Assembly: GCA_021324815.1 (NCBI GenBank)
Contig: JAJPIJ010000013.1
Span: 62,001-126,000, forward strand
From: Gammaproteobacteria bacterium
GTDB lineage: Bacteria > Pseudomonadota > Gammaproteobacteria > JAJPIJ01
Length of the DNA: 64,000 bases
Direction of reading: 5' to 3'
Positions within the stretch are counted from its first letter, which is position 1. Each line of letters opens with the position of its first letter. Below, one piece after another: positions 13,902 through 25,807 of the stretch. The position numbers were made by a program, and so were the translations under genes. Under the pieces are notes generated by a model, which was not told the DNA's origin, ran no database searches, and saw only the letters and a list, made by a program, of their open reading frames with translations.

Positions 13902-14504
13902 TCAGGCGGCCGATTCCTGGTGCACGATGAGATCGCGGTCGGCCAGCAATTTTTCCGCATCCAGCATCACGAGCTGATCGCGGCCCACCCCCTTCAGGTA
14001 TTTCTGCCGCGTTCCGGTCAGGGTCGGCAGCGGGGGTTGAATCTCACCGCTCCGGATCGGGCGAACGCCGGCAATTTCATCGGCAAGAATGCCGAACTCG
14101 AGCATGGAATCGCCGAGGATGATGACCTTGTTGAGATCGCCCAGGCCCTTGTCGGGAAGCTCAAAGAACCTCTTGAGATCGATCACTGAGAAAATCCGGC
14201 CGCGGACGTTGACGATGCCCAGCACGAACGGCGGCACGCCCGGCAGCGGCGTGAACGCCTTCAACGGACAGACTTCGCGCACATGGGACGAGGCGATGCC
14301 GTAGTTCTCGAACGCCAGCCGGAACTCCAGAATTTCGATGGAGCCGCCGTCCGCGGCGCCGGTCCCCGCCTCCTCCTCCGCCAGTGCCCGCGCGCGCGCC
14401 TTGAGGATCTCCGCGGCCTCTTCGCGGGACGGCGCCACGCCCCGCTCAAGCGCGTCGGCCGCGGCCTTCAGCCGGTCGCGGATTGCGTTCCAATCGACAG
14501 CCAT
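13902..14504 (-). CDS. cheW: CheW-like adaptor with helical N-terminal extension
   Basis: A 200-residue protein. The CheW domain occupies about residues 50-195 (FRLAFENYGIASSHVREV, GVPPFVLGIVNVRGRIFSVIDL). An Ala/Glu-rich helical extension of about 50 residues precedes it. CheW couples receptors to the CheA kinase. Two CheW genes in one cluster is the Wsp arrangement (WspB and WspD). This one sits directly upstream of the MCP gene and downstream of the CheR gene. Confidence 0.92.
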   Translation of the reverse strand: MAVDWNAIRDRLKAAADALERGVAPSREEAAEILKARARALAEEEAGTGAADGGSIEILEFRLAFENYGIASSHVREVCPLKAFTPLPGVPPFVLGIVNVRGRIFSVIDLKRFFELPDKGLGDLNKVIILGDSMLEFGILADEIAGVRPIRSGEIQPPLPTLTGTRQKYLKGVGRDQLVMLDAEKLLADRDLIVHQESAA

Positions 14505-14519
14505 GTCCCCCTCCCATTC

Positions 14520-16067
14520 TCAGGCCGCGGTTTCGCGGAACGTCGTGGACTGGATGATCTCCTTGAGCCTGCCGGCGGTCAGCCCCTCGGAGTGCGGCAG
14601 GATCTCCTCCGGTCCCAGCGCGCCCAGCAGCGCGAGCGCATTGCCGAAATGCCTCCCGGATTCGCGGCGGCCGCCCTGCGCGCGGGCCAGGTTCCCCAGC
14701 GCGAAATGGGCGAGCACGAAGTCGGGGTCCAGATAAAGCACCCGCTTGAGCGACGCGACGGCCTCGGTGAACCGGCCGCGCTCCTGATCGATCATCGCGC
14801 GCAGGTAATGGTGCCCCGCGTCGAGCCTGTCATGCGCGACGATCCTCTCGCACCACTCCGCCGCCTCCGCCAGCCGGCCCTGATCCGCCAGCATGCGCGC
14901 CATCAGTTCCATGGCGCGGACGTCATCCGCGTTCCCGGCCAGCCTTTCCGCCGCCCTCCTCGCGGCCTCCGCGTCGTGGCCGTTCCGGTGCAGCATCAGT
15001 GTTTCGTCATACCAGCCGGCTTCCGACGGCGGAGCCGCCGGCGGCTGCGCCATCGTCGGCGGTTGCGGAACGGCGGTTGCGCCATGAGCAATCGCGGTTT
15101 CGGGCTCCGGCGCGACGGCCCCGGGCGGCCCGACCTCGAGCTTTGGGAGCTCGAGCTTCGGGAGCAGGGATTCAGGCGCCGGCTCGAAATCCGCCATGCT
15201 TCGCGCGAACATCCTTGGCTTGGCGTACAGGGTCACGCCGCCAAAACCGACCGACGTGTACGCGGAAAAAAGAACATGCGAGGTTTCCACGGGACTGACG
15301 ACCAGCCATCCCCCCTCCACCAGCGAATGATGCAGTCCTTCGATGACCCGCTGCGCGGATTGCGGGCGGAAATACATGAGCACGTTGCGGCAGAAGATCA
15401 AATCCATCGCGTTGGTTCCATTCAGCAGGGCCGGATACACGTCCTCGACGAGATTGAGATAGGAAAAATTCACCATGCGCCGGATTTCCGGAAGGATCCG
15501 GCGGCGGTCCTGCCCGACGGCCTCGAAATATTTCTCCCTGATCCAGGACGGCACGTTGCGGAACGACCATTCGTTGTACACGCCGTTGGCGGCCTTCCGT
15601 AAAAACCGCGGATTGATGTCCGTCGCCAGGATGGTGATGTTCCAGTCGTCGGGATCGGGTATCAGCTTGTGCAGCAGGATCGCGATGGAGTAGGGCTCCT
15701 CGCCCGTGGCGCAGCCCGCGCTCCAGATCCGCAGGCTCCGGTTTCCTCCCCGGCGGGAACGAATCAAGTCGGGAAGCACGCGGGTCTCGATGATTTCAAA
15801 GGTCCGGGGTTCACGGAAAAAGTAAGTCTCGCCCACGGTGAAATGGCTGACCAGAATCTCCAGTTCCGCCTTCGTCGGCGGCGCGGACAAGAACCGCTGG
15901 ACGCACGCCTGCGCGTCTCCGAGGCCCAGTTCGCGCGTCGCGGCCTTGATTCCGCGATCCAGATCGCTCCAGCGCTCCCTGGGAAAATGAATGCCGGTCC
16001 TGCGGGCGAGAAAATCGCTCAAACCGGAGAGCAGGGGTTCGGGAATCGCGGCAGACATCGTGTTCAT
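14520..16067 (-). CDS. cheR: CheR methyltransferase with C-terminal TPR domain (WspC-like)
   Basis: A 515-residue fusion. The CheR domain (about 1-275) has the motifs GETYFFRE, WSAGCATGEEPYS and DLIFCRNVLMYF, which form the S-adenosylmethionine pocket. A Pro/Ala linker leads to tetratricopeptide-like repeats at about 340-480 (GHHYLRAMIDQERGRF, VLAHFALGNLARAQG). CheR methylates receptor glutamates. TPR-fused CheR proteins such as WspC and FrzF are common in alternative-function chemosensory clusters rather than flagellar ones. The gene is followed after 15 bases by a cheW gene and preceded by another with one base between. Confidence 0.94.
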   Translation of the reverse strand: MNTMSAAIPEPLLSGLSDFLARRTGIHFPRERWSDLDRGIKAATRELGLGDAQACVQRFLSAPPTKAELEILVSHFTVGETYFFREPRTFEIIETRVLPDLIRSRRGGNRSLRIWSAGCATGEEPYSIAILLHKLIPDPDDWNITILATDINPRFLRKAANGVYNEWSFRNVPSWIREKYFEAVGQDRRRILPEIRRMVNFSYLNLVEDVYPALLNGTNAMDLIFCRNVLMYFRPQSAQRVIEGLHHSLVEGGWLVVSPVETSHVLFSAYTSVGFGGVTLYAKPRMFARSMADFEPAPESLLPKLELPKLEVGPPGAVAPEPETAIAHGATAVPQPPTMAQPPAAPPSEAGWYDETLMLHRNGHDAEAARRAAERLAGNADDVRAMELMARMLADQGRLAEAAEWCERIVAHDRLDAGHHYLRAMIDQERGRFTEAVASLKRVLYLDPDFVLAHFALGNLARAQGGRRESGRHFGNALALLGALGPEEILPHSEGLTAGRLKEIIQSTTFRETAA

Positions 16068-16068
16068 T

Positions 16069-16539
16069 TCAGGCCTCCGCCATCGCCCGCTCCAGGGAGC
16101 GCCGCTCCTCCAGGGAAAGGAACCTGTCGAGATCGTGGATCAGCACCATTCCGTCCCTCAGCTTGACCACGCCGTCCACGTACTGGATGCCGGGAACGAT
16201 CTCCCCCGGCGGCACCCGCATGCCTTGGTCGTATTCAACGACGCCGTCCACGGCATCGACGGGCGCCGCCACCGGGCGCCTCGCCGTGCGGGCGATGATG
16301 AACTGATCGGCCGGCGTCGTTTCGCGTCGCGGGAGGTGGAACCGCCGGCGGACGTCGACAACGGGGATGACCCGCCCGCGCAGGTTGATCACACCGGCGA
16401 CGATGTCCGGCGCCTCCGGCAGGCGCGTGATCTCAACGGCGCGGATGACCCGCTCGACCGCGGACAGATGCAACGCGTACCGCTGGCCATCGAGGATGAA
16501 AACGACAAGTGCGGTCGAAGCGTCCATGGCGGCCGTCAA
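16069..16539 (-). CDS. cheW: CheW-like adaptor protein
   Basis: A 156-residue single CheW domain (VVFILDGQRYALHLSAVERV, APDIVAGVINLRGRVIPVVDVRRRF). It ends one base before cheR and its start overlaps the receiver gene upstream by four bases. It is the second of two adaptors in the cluster. The two may give separate links between receptor, kinase and CheR-TPR, as suggested for WspB and WspD. Confidence 0.93.
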   Translation of the reverse strand: MTAAMDASTALVVFILDGQRYALHLSAVERVIRAVEITRLPEAPDIVAGVINLRGRVIPVVDVRRRFHLPRRETTPADQFIIARTARRPVAAPVDAVDGVVEYDQGMRVPPGEIVPGIQYVDGVVKLRDGMVLIHDLDRFLSLEERRSLERAMAEA

Positions 16540-16934
16540 TCAGGTGGCCCGGGCGTTTGTTCCGGGCCGGCGAACAGGGAATGGATGAGCGGCGGCAGAT
16601 CGGCCACCAGGTTGTCCTTGGTGATGAAGCCGTCGGCCCCCGCGGCGGTGGCGCTGGCGCGGTATTCGACCGCCGTGTGCAGGGTCAGCATGATGATCTT
16701 CGGCGCGCCGGCGTCCCGTTTGATCCGGCGGGTCGCCTCCAGGCCGCTCATCCCGGGCATGACCACGTCCATCAGGATCAAATCCGGCTTCAGGGCGGCC
16801 GTCAGATCCATGGCCTCGGCGCCGGATGCGGCGCAGCCCACCACTTCCAGATACGGCTGGCTGATCAAAAAATTCCTGGCGGCCCTGCTGAAGGCAGGGT
16901 TGTCATCGACGAGCAGGACGCGAATGGTCTTCAC
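16536..16934 (-). CDS. Response regulator receiver, first gene of the chemosensory operon
   Basis: A 132-residue receiver domain without an effector. It has DD in LLVDDNPAF, phospho-acceptor Asp in LILMDVVMPGMSG, Thr in MLTLHT and Lys in GFITKDN. The style is that of NarL/LytT-type receivers (IRVLLVDDNPAFSRAARN) that have lost their DNA-binding domain. The C-terminus (PEQTPGPPD) is short and not homologous to HTH. It leads a run of ten overlapping or closely spaced genes. No clear -10/-35 pair was found in the 300-base space upstream, most of which is taken by the repeat element. Confidence 0.88.
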   Translation of the reverse strand: MKTIRVLLVDDNPAFSRAARNFLISQPYLEVVGCAASGAEAMDLTAALKPDLILMDVVMPGMSGLEATRRIKRDAGAPKIIMLTLHTAVEYRASATAAGADGFITKDNLVADLPPLIHSLFAGPEQTPGPPD

Positions 16935-17010
16935 CCCTCAAGCGGCCTCGGAGGAAGACTGTCCGCCAAAGCGTCGCGCGGGGAAATCGGGAGAAACGGA
17001 AGGACGGGCT

Positions 17011-17150
17011 GCCAAAAACCCTAGCAGGATGCCGAAAAAGTCCGTGCAGGGCTTTTTCAGCCACGCAAAGCAAAAAGCGCGCTTTTTGCTTTGCTTCATT
17101 TTTCAATCGCTTGGCGCGATTGAAAAACGGGTTTTTCAGCAACCTGCTGG
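17011..17150. repeat. Hairpin-rich intergenic repeat, copy 2
   Basis: This copy matches 55-170 over about 100 bases and is more complete. Its outer ends form imperfect inverted repeats (CTAGCAGGATGCCGAAAAA against TTTTTCAGCAACCTGCTGG). Inside are three stem-loops: the GAAAAAGTCC stem, a near-continuous palindrome AAAGCAAAAAGC/GCTTTTTGCTTT, and TTTTTCAATCGC/GCGATTGAAAAA. It has no coding capacity and no transposase nearby, so it looks like a REP- or MITE-like element. It occupies most of the 302-base gap between the receiver gene and the LuxR-type regulator gene; the rest of the gap holds nothing I can name. Confidence 0.82.
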
Positions 17151-17211
17151 AAGAACGTGTTCCCATCACCCCCCGATGCCCTCCGGGCCCCGGCGGTGGA
17201 TGGATTTCATG

Positions 17212-17230
17212 CCCCGGCATGGCGCCGGGG
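17212..17230. terminator. GC-rich hairpin after the NarL-type regulator gene
   Basis: CCCCGGC and GCCGGGG pair around a 5-base loop, seven bases beyond the regulator's stop codon on the minus strand. There is no T-run after it, so it is at best a weak intrinsic terminator or an mRNA-stabilising hairpin. Confidence 0.35.
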
Positions 17231-17236
17231 AAGGCC

Positions 17237-17890
17237 CTATGACTCCAGCGGCACCAGGCCGGCGCGCACGGCGAAACGGACCAGCCCGGCAAGGTCGTGG
17301 ATGTTCAGCCGCTCCATGAGCAGGGCGCGGTGGGTTTCCACGGTCTTGACGCTCACGCCGAGTTGCGCCGCGATCTGCTTGGTGCTCCGGCCCTCGGCGA
17401 TCAACCGCAGAATCTCGCGCTGGCGCGGCGTCAGCGCATCCAGCCGGTCCCGCCCGCCGTCCTCCGATCGCACGTACTTTTCGACCACGACCTCCGACAC
17501 CCTGGGACTGAGATAAATTTCGCCGCGCGCCACGGCCCGCAGGGCGAGATCCAGTTCCATCGGCGACGCGTCCTTGAGCAGGTAGCCCGATGCGCCGCTG
17601 CGCAGGGCCTGCGAGACGTATTCCTCGCCGGCGTGCATCGACAGAATCACGACGCGGGTCTCCGGGAAACGCGCCTTGATGTCGGCGGCGGTTTCGATGC
17701 CGCTGCAACCCGGCATGGAAATGTCCATGAGCGCGATGTCCGGCCGCAGCCTTTCGATGCACTCCAGCGCCTGCCCGCCGCTCTCGGCCTCGGCCACGAC
17801 CTCCACGCCGATGATCGATTGCAGCAGCAGGCGGAGTCCGGAGCGGACCAGCGCGTGATCGTCGGCGAGCAAGACGCGCAGCGCGCTCAC
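17237..17890 (-). CDS. NarL/FixJ-family response regulator with LuxR-type HTH
   Basis: A 217-residue DNA-binding regulator. The receiver spans 1-120 (LLADDHALVRSG, Asp in IALMDISMPGCSG, Lys in GYLLKDASP). The C-terminal LuxR-type HTH is at about 148-210 (LTPRQREILRLIAEGRSTKQIA, VSVKTVETHR). Its start overlaps the stop of the upstream kinase gene by ATGA, so the two form a cognate two-component system. Targets are not evident. NarL-family regulators usually bind short inverted repeats upstream of respiratory or stress genes. Confidence 0.94.
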   Translation of the reverse strand: MSALRVLLADDHALVRSGLRLLLQSIIGVEVVAEAESGGQALECIERLRPDIALMDISMPGCSGIETAADIKARFPETRVVILSMHAGEEYVSQALRSGASGYLLKDASPMELDLALRAVARGEIYLSPRVSEVVVEKYVRSEDGGRDRLDALTPRQREILRLIAEGRSTKQIAAQLGVSVKTVETHRALLMERLNIHDLAGLVRFAVRAGLVPLES

Positions 17891-20800
17891 CCGCGACTCT
17901 CCGCGCCCGGCGCTTCCCGTTCATCGGCCGCCGTCAAAGGGAAGACCGCCTCCACCTCGGCGCCCGCGCCCGGCCTTGTACGAATCTCGATCCGGCCGTT
18001 GGCGTTCTCCACCCGCTCCCTCATTCCAATCAATCCCAGGCTCCTGCTGCCCGCCGCGTCGCGGGCGGCGGCGAGGTCGAATCCACGGCCGTTGTCCCGG
18101 ATGATGAGGCGCAGCAGGTCCCCCTCCAGCCGCAGCGACAGCCATACCTCGGTGGCGCCGGAGTGGCGCAGGATGTTGGTGAGCGCCTCCTGCGCCACGC
18201 GGTAACACGAAAGCTCGAGCGCCGGCGCCAGGCGCGCGGGATCGAGGTTCTCGTCGAAATGCGCCGTCCAGCCGCCCGCCTCCGCGTCGCGCGAGAGCAG
18301 CGAGCGCAGCGCCACCGGCAGTCCCAGATCATCGAGCTGCAGCGGGCGCAAATCGAGGGACAGGCTGCGCACCTGCTCCAGGGTCTTGGTGACGGCCAGC
18401 AGGGCCTCATGCAAATTCTCAACATGGGGGACATTGCAATTCCGGCAAGTCTGCTCCATGGCGTGCAGGTGAATTTTCGCCGCCGTCAGGTTCTGGCCGA
18501 TCTCGTCGTGCAGCTCCTGCGCCAGGGCGCGGCGCTCCTCCTCGCGGACGGCGATGAGGCGCGCGGACAAGGCCCGCATGTGCTTCATGTACCGCGTGAT
18601 CCTTTCATCCGCCTCCTTGCGCTCGCTGATGTCCTGAATCTGGGCGATGAAGTGATGCGGCGTCCCATCGGCATGCAGGATCAGCGAGCCGTTGAGCTGT
18701 ATCCAAACCACGCCCCCGTTCTTGTGAAAGTAGCGCTTCTCCATCTGATAGCTTTCAATCTTGCGATCGAGCAGATCACGGGCATGGGCCAGATCGGCGG
18801 CCAGGTCATCGGGGTGGGTGATGGACTGGAAGTCCCTGGCGAGGAGCTCCTCGCGGGTGTAGCCCACCATCTGGCACAGCGCGCGGTTGACGTCGAGAAA
18901 GCGGCCGTCCAGGGCCACGATCGCCATGCCGATGGCCGAATACCGCATCGCCAGCCGGAACCGCTCCTCGCTCTCGCGCAGCGCCTCCTCGGCCTGCTTG
19001 CGTCCGGTGATGTCCACGACGGCGCCGACGGTGCGGGCCCAGCGGCGCACGCCGTCCCCCTCCTCGAAGTAGGTGCGCGATCGGGTGGCGAGCCAGTGCA
19101 TGACCCCGTTGCGATCAATCATGCGGAATTCCAGATCGCAGATGCCGTCGCCGGCGGGATCCATGCTGCGCGCCAGCGCCTCGGTGATTCCGGGGCGATC
19201 CTCCGGCGGCACATGCTCCATGAATTTCTCCGTGGTCACCGGCTCCTCCGCATCCCAGCCGTAGATCCGGCGGTGCTCCGGCGACCAGTAGATGGTGCCG
19301 TTGACGTGGTCGTGATCGAAGATGCCGATGTGGGCGACGCGGACGGCCTCCCGCAGCCGTTCCTCGTTGCGGCGCACCGCCTCCTCCATCCGCCGGCGCT
19401 CGGTGACGTCACGGAAGCTCCAGACCCTGCCCACGGTCCGGTCCTTGATTTTCTGCGGCTGCGAGTAGCGTTCGTATATTCTGCCATCCTTGAATTTGAT
19501 AACGTCAAAACTCACGGCCTCCGACTGGCTGTTGAGCGCCCGCACCTTCCTCAGGAACCGCCCGGGCTCCTGCAATTGATCGAGTACAAACGCCAGTGCC
19601 CGGTTGTCATCGCGCGAGGCCATGACGTCGTCGGGGATCCGCCACATCTCCACAAACTGCCGGTTGAAGCTGAGGATGCGGCCCTCCCGATTCACCACCA
19701 GAATGCCGTCGGTGGTGGCTTCCAGGGTGGCTTGAAGCAGTGAAACGGTCCGTTCAAGTTCCTCGACGGCGCGCCGGCGCCCGGTGATGTCCTGTGACTG
19801 GGCGATGAAGCCGCATGGCCTGCCGGCGGCGTCGCGCACCACGGTGACGCTGGCGTGGACCCACACCGGGTGCCCCCGCTTGTGCACATAGCGTTTCTCG
19901 ACGAAAAAGGATTCTATTTCCCCCGCCATCAGCTGTTCGACCGCCGGCAGGTTCTTCTCCACGTCATCGGGGTGGGTGATCTCAAGGAAGGTCCTGGCGC
20001 GCAATTCATCCTCGGAGTAACCCACCAGCCGGCAGAACGCCTGGTTGGCGCGCTGAAACCGGCCGGCGGCGTCCAGCAACATCATGCCCACCGCCGTATT
20101 TTCAAACGCGCTTCTGAACCGGGCCTCGCTTGCCTTGAGCGCCTCCGAATTGCGGATGAGATGCACCCCCACCGCCAGGTTGGCGGCCAGTTCCTCGAGC
20201 AGCTCGACTTCGGCGACGTCGAAGGCGTCCTCCTCTCCGGAATACATCATGATGGCGCCAAAAAGCTCGCCGTTGTGAACCAGCGGCAAGGCGAGACCCG
20301 AGGCATAGCCCCGTTCCCGGGCCGCTTCATGCCAGGGCTTGAGCGTGGGGTCCTTGAGGAAATTGCGCACCACCACCTTCTGTTTTGTGCGCATGACCCG
20401 GCCTATGGGACCCTGGCCGCGGACATCATTTTCATTCCAGGTGATGAGATTATCGAGATAGCCGGCCTCATGGCCGGCCTTCGCCACCGGCAGCACGGTT
20501 TTGATGGCGTCATGCTGCGGATAACCGACCCAGGTGAAGCGGTAATGGCCCTCCTCCACCGCGATGCGGCAGACCTCCTCCAGCAGTTGCCGCTCATCGA
20601 CGGCCTGGGTCAACACCTCGTTGCAACTGCTCAGCACACGGTAGGCGCGCAGCGTGCGATTGAGGGCCACATGCGCCCGCCTGCGCTCGCTGACGTCGCG
20701 GACCTGTGCGATATGCAAAACCTCGCCGGCCGTCGTGACGAACTGGCAGAAAATCTCCACGGGAATCTCGCCGCCGTCTTTCCGGCGCTGGCGGCTTTCA

Positions 20801-21120
20801 ATACGCTCGAGGGAATCCTCCCCCGTGCGTTCGTATTCCTCCCAGCGGTTGTCCCACCGCGCCCTGGGATAGTCCGGGTCGATGTCCCACAGCGACAGCC
20901 GCATCAGTTCATCGCGGCTGTAACCGAGCAGGCGGCAGGCCGCCTCATTGACGTAAACGAATCCGCCGCGGCGGTTGATCCAAAAGATGGCGTCAAAGGC
21001 CCGCTCCACCGACAGCCGGAACAGCGCCGAGTCGTGCTCCCGCCGCGCGCGGTTGAGGACCGTCACGCCGTGTTTGGCGGGATTCGTCGATGACTTTTTC
21101 ATCGTGGGAGGGAAGCTCAT
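17887..21120 (-). CDS. NarX-type (HisKA_3) sensor kinase with multiple PAS and GAF domains
   Basis: About 1077 residues and without clear membrane helices. From the N-terminus: PAS (LFRLSVERAFDAIFWINRRG), GAF (about 180-325), then four or so PAS domains with PAC tails (repeats of HPDD and WVHASVTVVRD types). A HisKA_3 dimerisation domain follows with phospho-His in RRALAQELHDEIGQNL, then a HATPase domain (LSLRLEGDLLRLIIRDNGRGFD, GLIGMRERV). A CNVP/CRNC cysteine pair lies after the phospho-His helix. The ATG at MSFPPT is chosen over the TTG used in the track. It controls the overlapping LuxR-type regulator. The signal is unknown. Confidence 0.93.
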   Translation of the reverse strand: MSFPPTMKKSSTNPAKHGVTVLNRARREHDSALFRLSVERAFDAIFWINRRGGFVYVNEAACRLLGYSRDELMRLSLWDIDPDYPRARWDNRWEEYERTGEDSLERIESRQRRKDGGEIPVEIFCQFVTTAGEVLHIAQVRDVSERRRAHVALNRTLRAYRVLSSCNEVLTQAVDERQLLEEVCRIAVEEGHYRFTWVGYPQHDAIKTVLPVAKAGHEAGYLDNLITWNENDVRGQGPIGRVMRTKQKVVVRNFLKDPTLKPWHEAARERGYASGLALPLVHNGELFGAIMMYSGEEDAFDVAEVELLEELAANLAVGVHLIRNSEALKASEARFRSAFENTAVGMMLLDAAGRFQRANQAFCRLVGYSEDELRARTFLEITHPDDVEKNLPAVEQLMAGEIESFFVEKRYVHKRGHPVWVHASVTVVRDAAGRPCGFIAQSQDITGRRRAVEELERTVSLLQATLEATTDGILVVNREGRILSFNRQFVEMWRIPDDVMASRDDNRALAFVLDQLQEPGRFLRKVRALNSQSEAVSFDVIKFKDGRIYERYSQPQKIKDRTVGRVWSFRDVTERRRMEEAVRRNEERLREAVRVAHIGIFDHDHVNGTIYWSPEHRRIYGWDAEEPVTTEKFMEHVPPEDRPGITEALARSMDPAGDGICDLEFRMIDRNGVMHWLATRSRTYFEEGDGVRRWARTVGAVVDITGRKQAEEALRESEERFRLAMRYSAIGMAIVALDGRFLDVNRALCQMVGYTREELLARDFQSITHPDDLAADLAHARDLLDRKIESYQMEKRYFHKNGGVVWIQLNGSLILHADGTPHHFIAQIQDISERKEADERITRYMKHMRALSARLIAVREEERRALAQELHDEIGQNLTAAKIHLHAMEQTCRNCNVPHVENLHEALLAVTKTLEQVRSLSLDLRPLQLDDLGLPVALRSLLSRDAEAGGWTAHFDENLDPARLAPALELSCYRVAQEALTNILRHSGATEVWLSLRLEGDLLRLIIRDNGRGFDLAAARDAAGSRSLGLIGMRERVENANGRIEIRTRPGAGAEVEAVFPLTAADEREAPGAESRG

Positions 21121-21189
21121 GGCCGGCAATTGTTTAAGGATAAGTTATGCATTCCCGGCTTTTCTGTGAATTACTTCCGCAATCAATGA

Positions 21190-21195
21190 ATTATA
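21190..21195 (-). promoter_or_regulatory. Candidate -10 box of the sensor kinase operon
   Basis: On the minus strand a perfect TATAAT lies about 70 bases before the kinase start. The -35 region at 17-base spacing is poor (TCACAC), so an activator may be needed. Confidence 0.45.
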
Positions 21196-21288
21196 GGTGA
21201 GAAAGCGGATGTGTGTGAGGAGGGTTATGGCAGGGACCTGCCTCGGGATCATGAAACAGGTCATTAAAATATAAAGGATTTCCAACCC

Positions 21289-21319
21289 GCCGCGCCCACC
21301 CGTCGATGTGGGCGGCGCG
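21289..21319. terminator. GC-rich hairpin downstream of malic enzyme gene
   Basis: On the minus strand GCCGCCCAC and GTGGGCGCGGC form a stem beginning about 20 bases after the malic enzyme stop. A T-rich stretch (TTTATATTTT) follows only after about 15 bases, so termination here is possible but not textbook. Confidence 0.35.
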
Positions 21320-21337
21320 CCGGCGGATGCGGTTGAA

Positions 21338-23038
21338 TCAGGTGCCGGGGGCGGCCGGCCTGGGGCGCAACGGCAGATAACGGGGCGTCCACATCCGCGC
21401 CTCGACGATCTGCTCCAAATCGCCGGCCGGCGGGCGGGCCGCCAGCCCCTGGCGGATGGCCTGCGCGGCGACGGCCACCGCAATCCGCCTGGCGACGGCG
21501 CGGATCTGCGACAGCGGCGGCAGGATGCCGGCGCCGCCGCCCCGGAATCCGCCGGCGCATTCCGCCAGCGCCTCCGAGGCCGCCATGAACATTTCATCCG
21601 TCACCCGCCGCGCGCCCACCGCCAGGATCCCCAGCCCCATCGCCGGGAACATGTAGTGGTTGTTGCACTGGGAAATGACGCAGGTGCGGCCGTCGTACCG
21701 CACCGGCTTGAACGGGCTGCCGGTCGCGATCACGGCGCGGCCTTCCGTCCACCGGATCAAATCCTCCGGCGTGGCTTCGCAGCGCGTGGTGGGGTTGGAC
21801 AACGGGAAGATGATGGGATGCCCGACATGATCCGCCATCAGTCGCACGATGGGCTCGCTGAACAGGCCGGGCTGGCCGCTCACGCCGAGCAGGATGGTCG
21901 GCCGCGCGCCGCGGACGACGTCGATGAGCCCGATCGCGCCCGTCTGGGTCGCGTCCCAGCCGGCCACGCGATCGCGCGGCTGAACGAACGGGCGCTGCGC
22001 CGGCGTGAAGCCGGTGAGCCCGTCGTGCAGCAGGCCGGGCTTGTCGACGAGGTAAAACCTCAGCCGGGCCTCCCGCTCCGGCAGGCCCTGCTTCACCATC
22101 GCCGCCAGGATCTGCTCGGCGATGCCGCAGCCGGCGGAGCCCGCGCCGACCACCACGATGCGCTGATCCGCGAGCCGCTGACCGACCGCGCTCGTGGCGG
22201 CGAGCAGCGCGCCCACGGTGACCGCGGCGGTGCCCTGGATGTCATCGTTGAAGGTGCACAAGGCATCGCGGTAACGGCCCAGCAGGCGGGCCGCGTTGTC
22301 ACGCGCGAAGTCCTCCCATTGCAGCAGCACGCGGGGAAACTTCCGCTTCAGCGCCTGGATGAACAGATCGATGAAGTCGTCGTAGTCCCGGCCGCGGATC
22401 CGCTCGTGCCGCCAGCCGAGGTACAGCGGATCGCGCAGGTAATCGGGATTGTCCGTGCCGGCGTCGAGCATGATCGGCAGCGTGGTCGCCGGATGGATGC
22501 CGGCACAGGCGGTGTACAGCGACAGCTTGCCGACCGGCACGGCCATGCCGCCCACGCCTTGATCGCCCAGGCCCAGCACGCGCTCGCCGTCGGTGACGAC
22601 GATTACCTCCACCCGCGGCACCGGCGAATGATCAAGGATCTCCTCGATGCGATGGCGGTTGGGATGGGAGATGAACAGGCCGCGCGGCCGCCGGTAGATG
22701 TGGCTGAACAGCTGGCAGGCGGCGCCCACCACCGGCGTGTAGATGATGGGCAGGGTCTCCTCCAGATGCTCCACCAGCAGGCGGTAGAACAGCACCTCGT
22801 TGGCGTCCTGCAACTGGCGCAGATAAATGTGCTTGTCGAGATCGCTGACGCGCGAGGCATAGGCCTCGTAGGCGCGCGTCAACTGCTGTTCCAGCGTTTC
22901 CACCCGCGCCGGCAGCAGGCCGTGCAGGCCGAACTCGTCGCGCTCCCGCTCGGAAAAGGCGGTGCCCTTGTTCCACAGCGGTTGCGACAGCAGCGCCTGC
23001 CCCGTGAGGGAGGCATCGGGCAGTATGTCTTCGGACAT
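21338..23038 (-). CDS. maeA: NAD-type malic enzyme (malate to pyruvate)
   Basis: A 566-residue malic enzyme of the large (about 560-residue) NAD-linked class: oxidative decarboxylation of L-malate to pyruvate and CO2. Visible motifs are FYRLLVEHLEETLPIIYTPVVG near the N-terminus, VVTDGERVLGLGDQG, ARDNAARLL with CTFNDDIQGTAAV for metal and substrate, and GAGSAGCGIAEQI for the dinucleotide. It is divergent from pyruvate phosphate dikinase with about 90 bases between them, so together they could convert malate through pyruvate to PEP. NAD versus NADP preference cannot be settled by eye. Confidence 0.95.
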   Translation of the reverse strand: MSEDILPDASLTGQALLSQPLWNKGTAFSERERDEFGLHGLLPARVETLEQQLTRAYEAYASRVSDLDKHIYLRQLQDANEVLFYRLLVEHLEETLPIIYTPVVGAACQLFSHIYRRPRGLFISHPNRHRIEEILDHSPVPRVEVIVVTDGERVLGLGDQGVGGMAVPVGKLSLYTACAGIHPATTLPIMLDAGTDNPDYLRDPLYLGWRHERIRGRDYDDFIDLFIQALKRKFPRVLLQWEDFARDNAARLLGRYRDALCTFNDDIQGTAAVTVGALLAATSAVGQRLADQRIVVVGAGSAGCGIAEQILAAMVKQGLPEREARLRFYLVDKPGLLHDGLTGFTPAQRPFVQPRDRVAGWDATQTGAIGLIDVVRGARPTILLGVSGQPGLFSEPIVRLMADHVGHPIIFPLSNPTTRCEATPEDLIRWTEGRAVIATGSPFKPVRYDGRTCVISQCNNHYMFPAMGLGILAVGARRVTDEMFMAASEALAECAGGFRGGGAGILPPLSQIRAVARRIAVAVAAQAIRQGLAARPPAGDLEQIVEARMWTPRYLPLRPRPAAPGT

Positions 23039-23066
23039 GAAACAACCGCGTCGTTTTTTTTACCGA

Positions 23067-23096
23067 ACTATGTCGCCATTGACACCCCGCAGTCAA
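23067..23096 (-). promoter_or_regulatory. Candidate sigma70-type promoter of maeA
   Basis: Read on the minus strand, TTGACT (23096-23091) and CATAGT (23072-23067) are separated by 18 bases and point toward the malic enzyme start at 23038. Each hexamer departs from consensus by one or two bases. Confidence 0.5.
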
Positions 23097-23129
23097 CAAC
23101 GGCCGTTCGGGTGGGGCATAATACGGATG

Positions 23130-25769
<2,640 letters not shown>

Positions 25770-25807
25770 CGCGACGGCCCCCCGTTCGAGGCGGAGGTGA
25801 CCGCGTC

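Noticed and set aside
17011-17150. Insertion sequence
   Set aside because: Only 140 bases long, no transposase frame, and no clear target-site duplication visible at either end.
18163-19743. 526-codon plus-strand frame opposite the NarX-type kinase
   Set aside because: Composition is typical of an antisense shadow and no family motif is seen. The same applies to 1953-3518, 7333-9015, 11838-14189, 24063-25646, 28540-29805 and 61888-63603.
23079-23123. TTGACA...CATAAT as a ppdK promoter
   Set aside because: The hexamers are 32 bases apart, too far for one sigma70 promoter, and the -10 would lie almost on the start codon.
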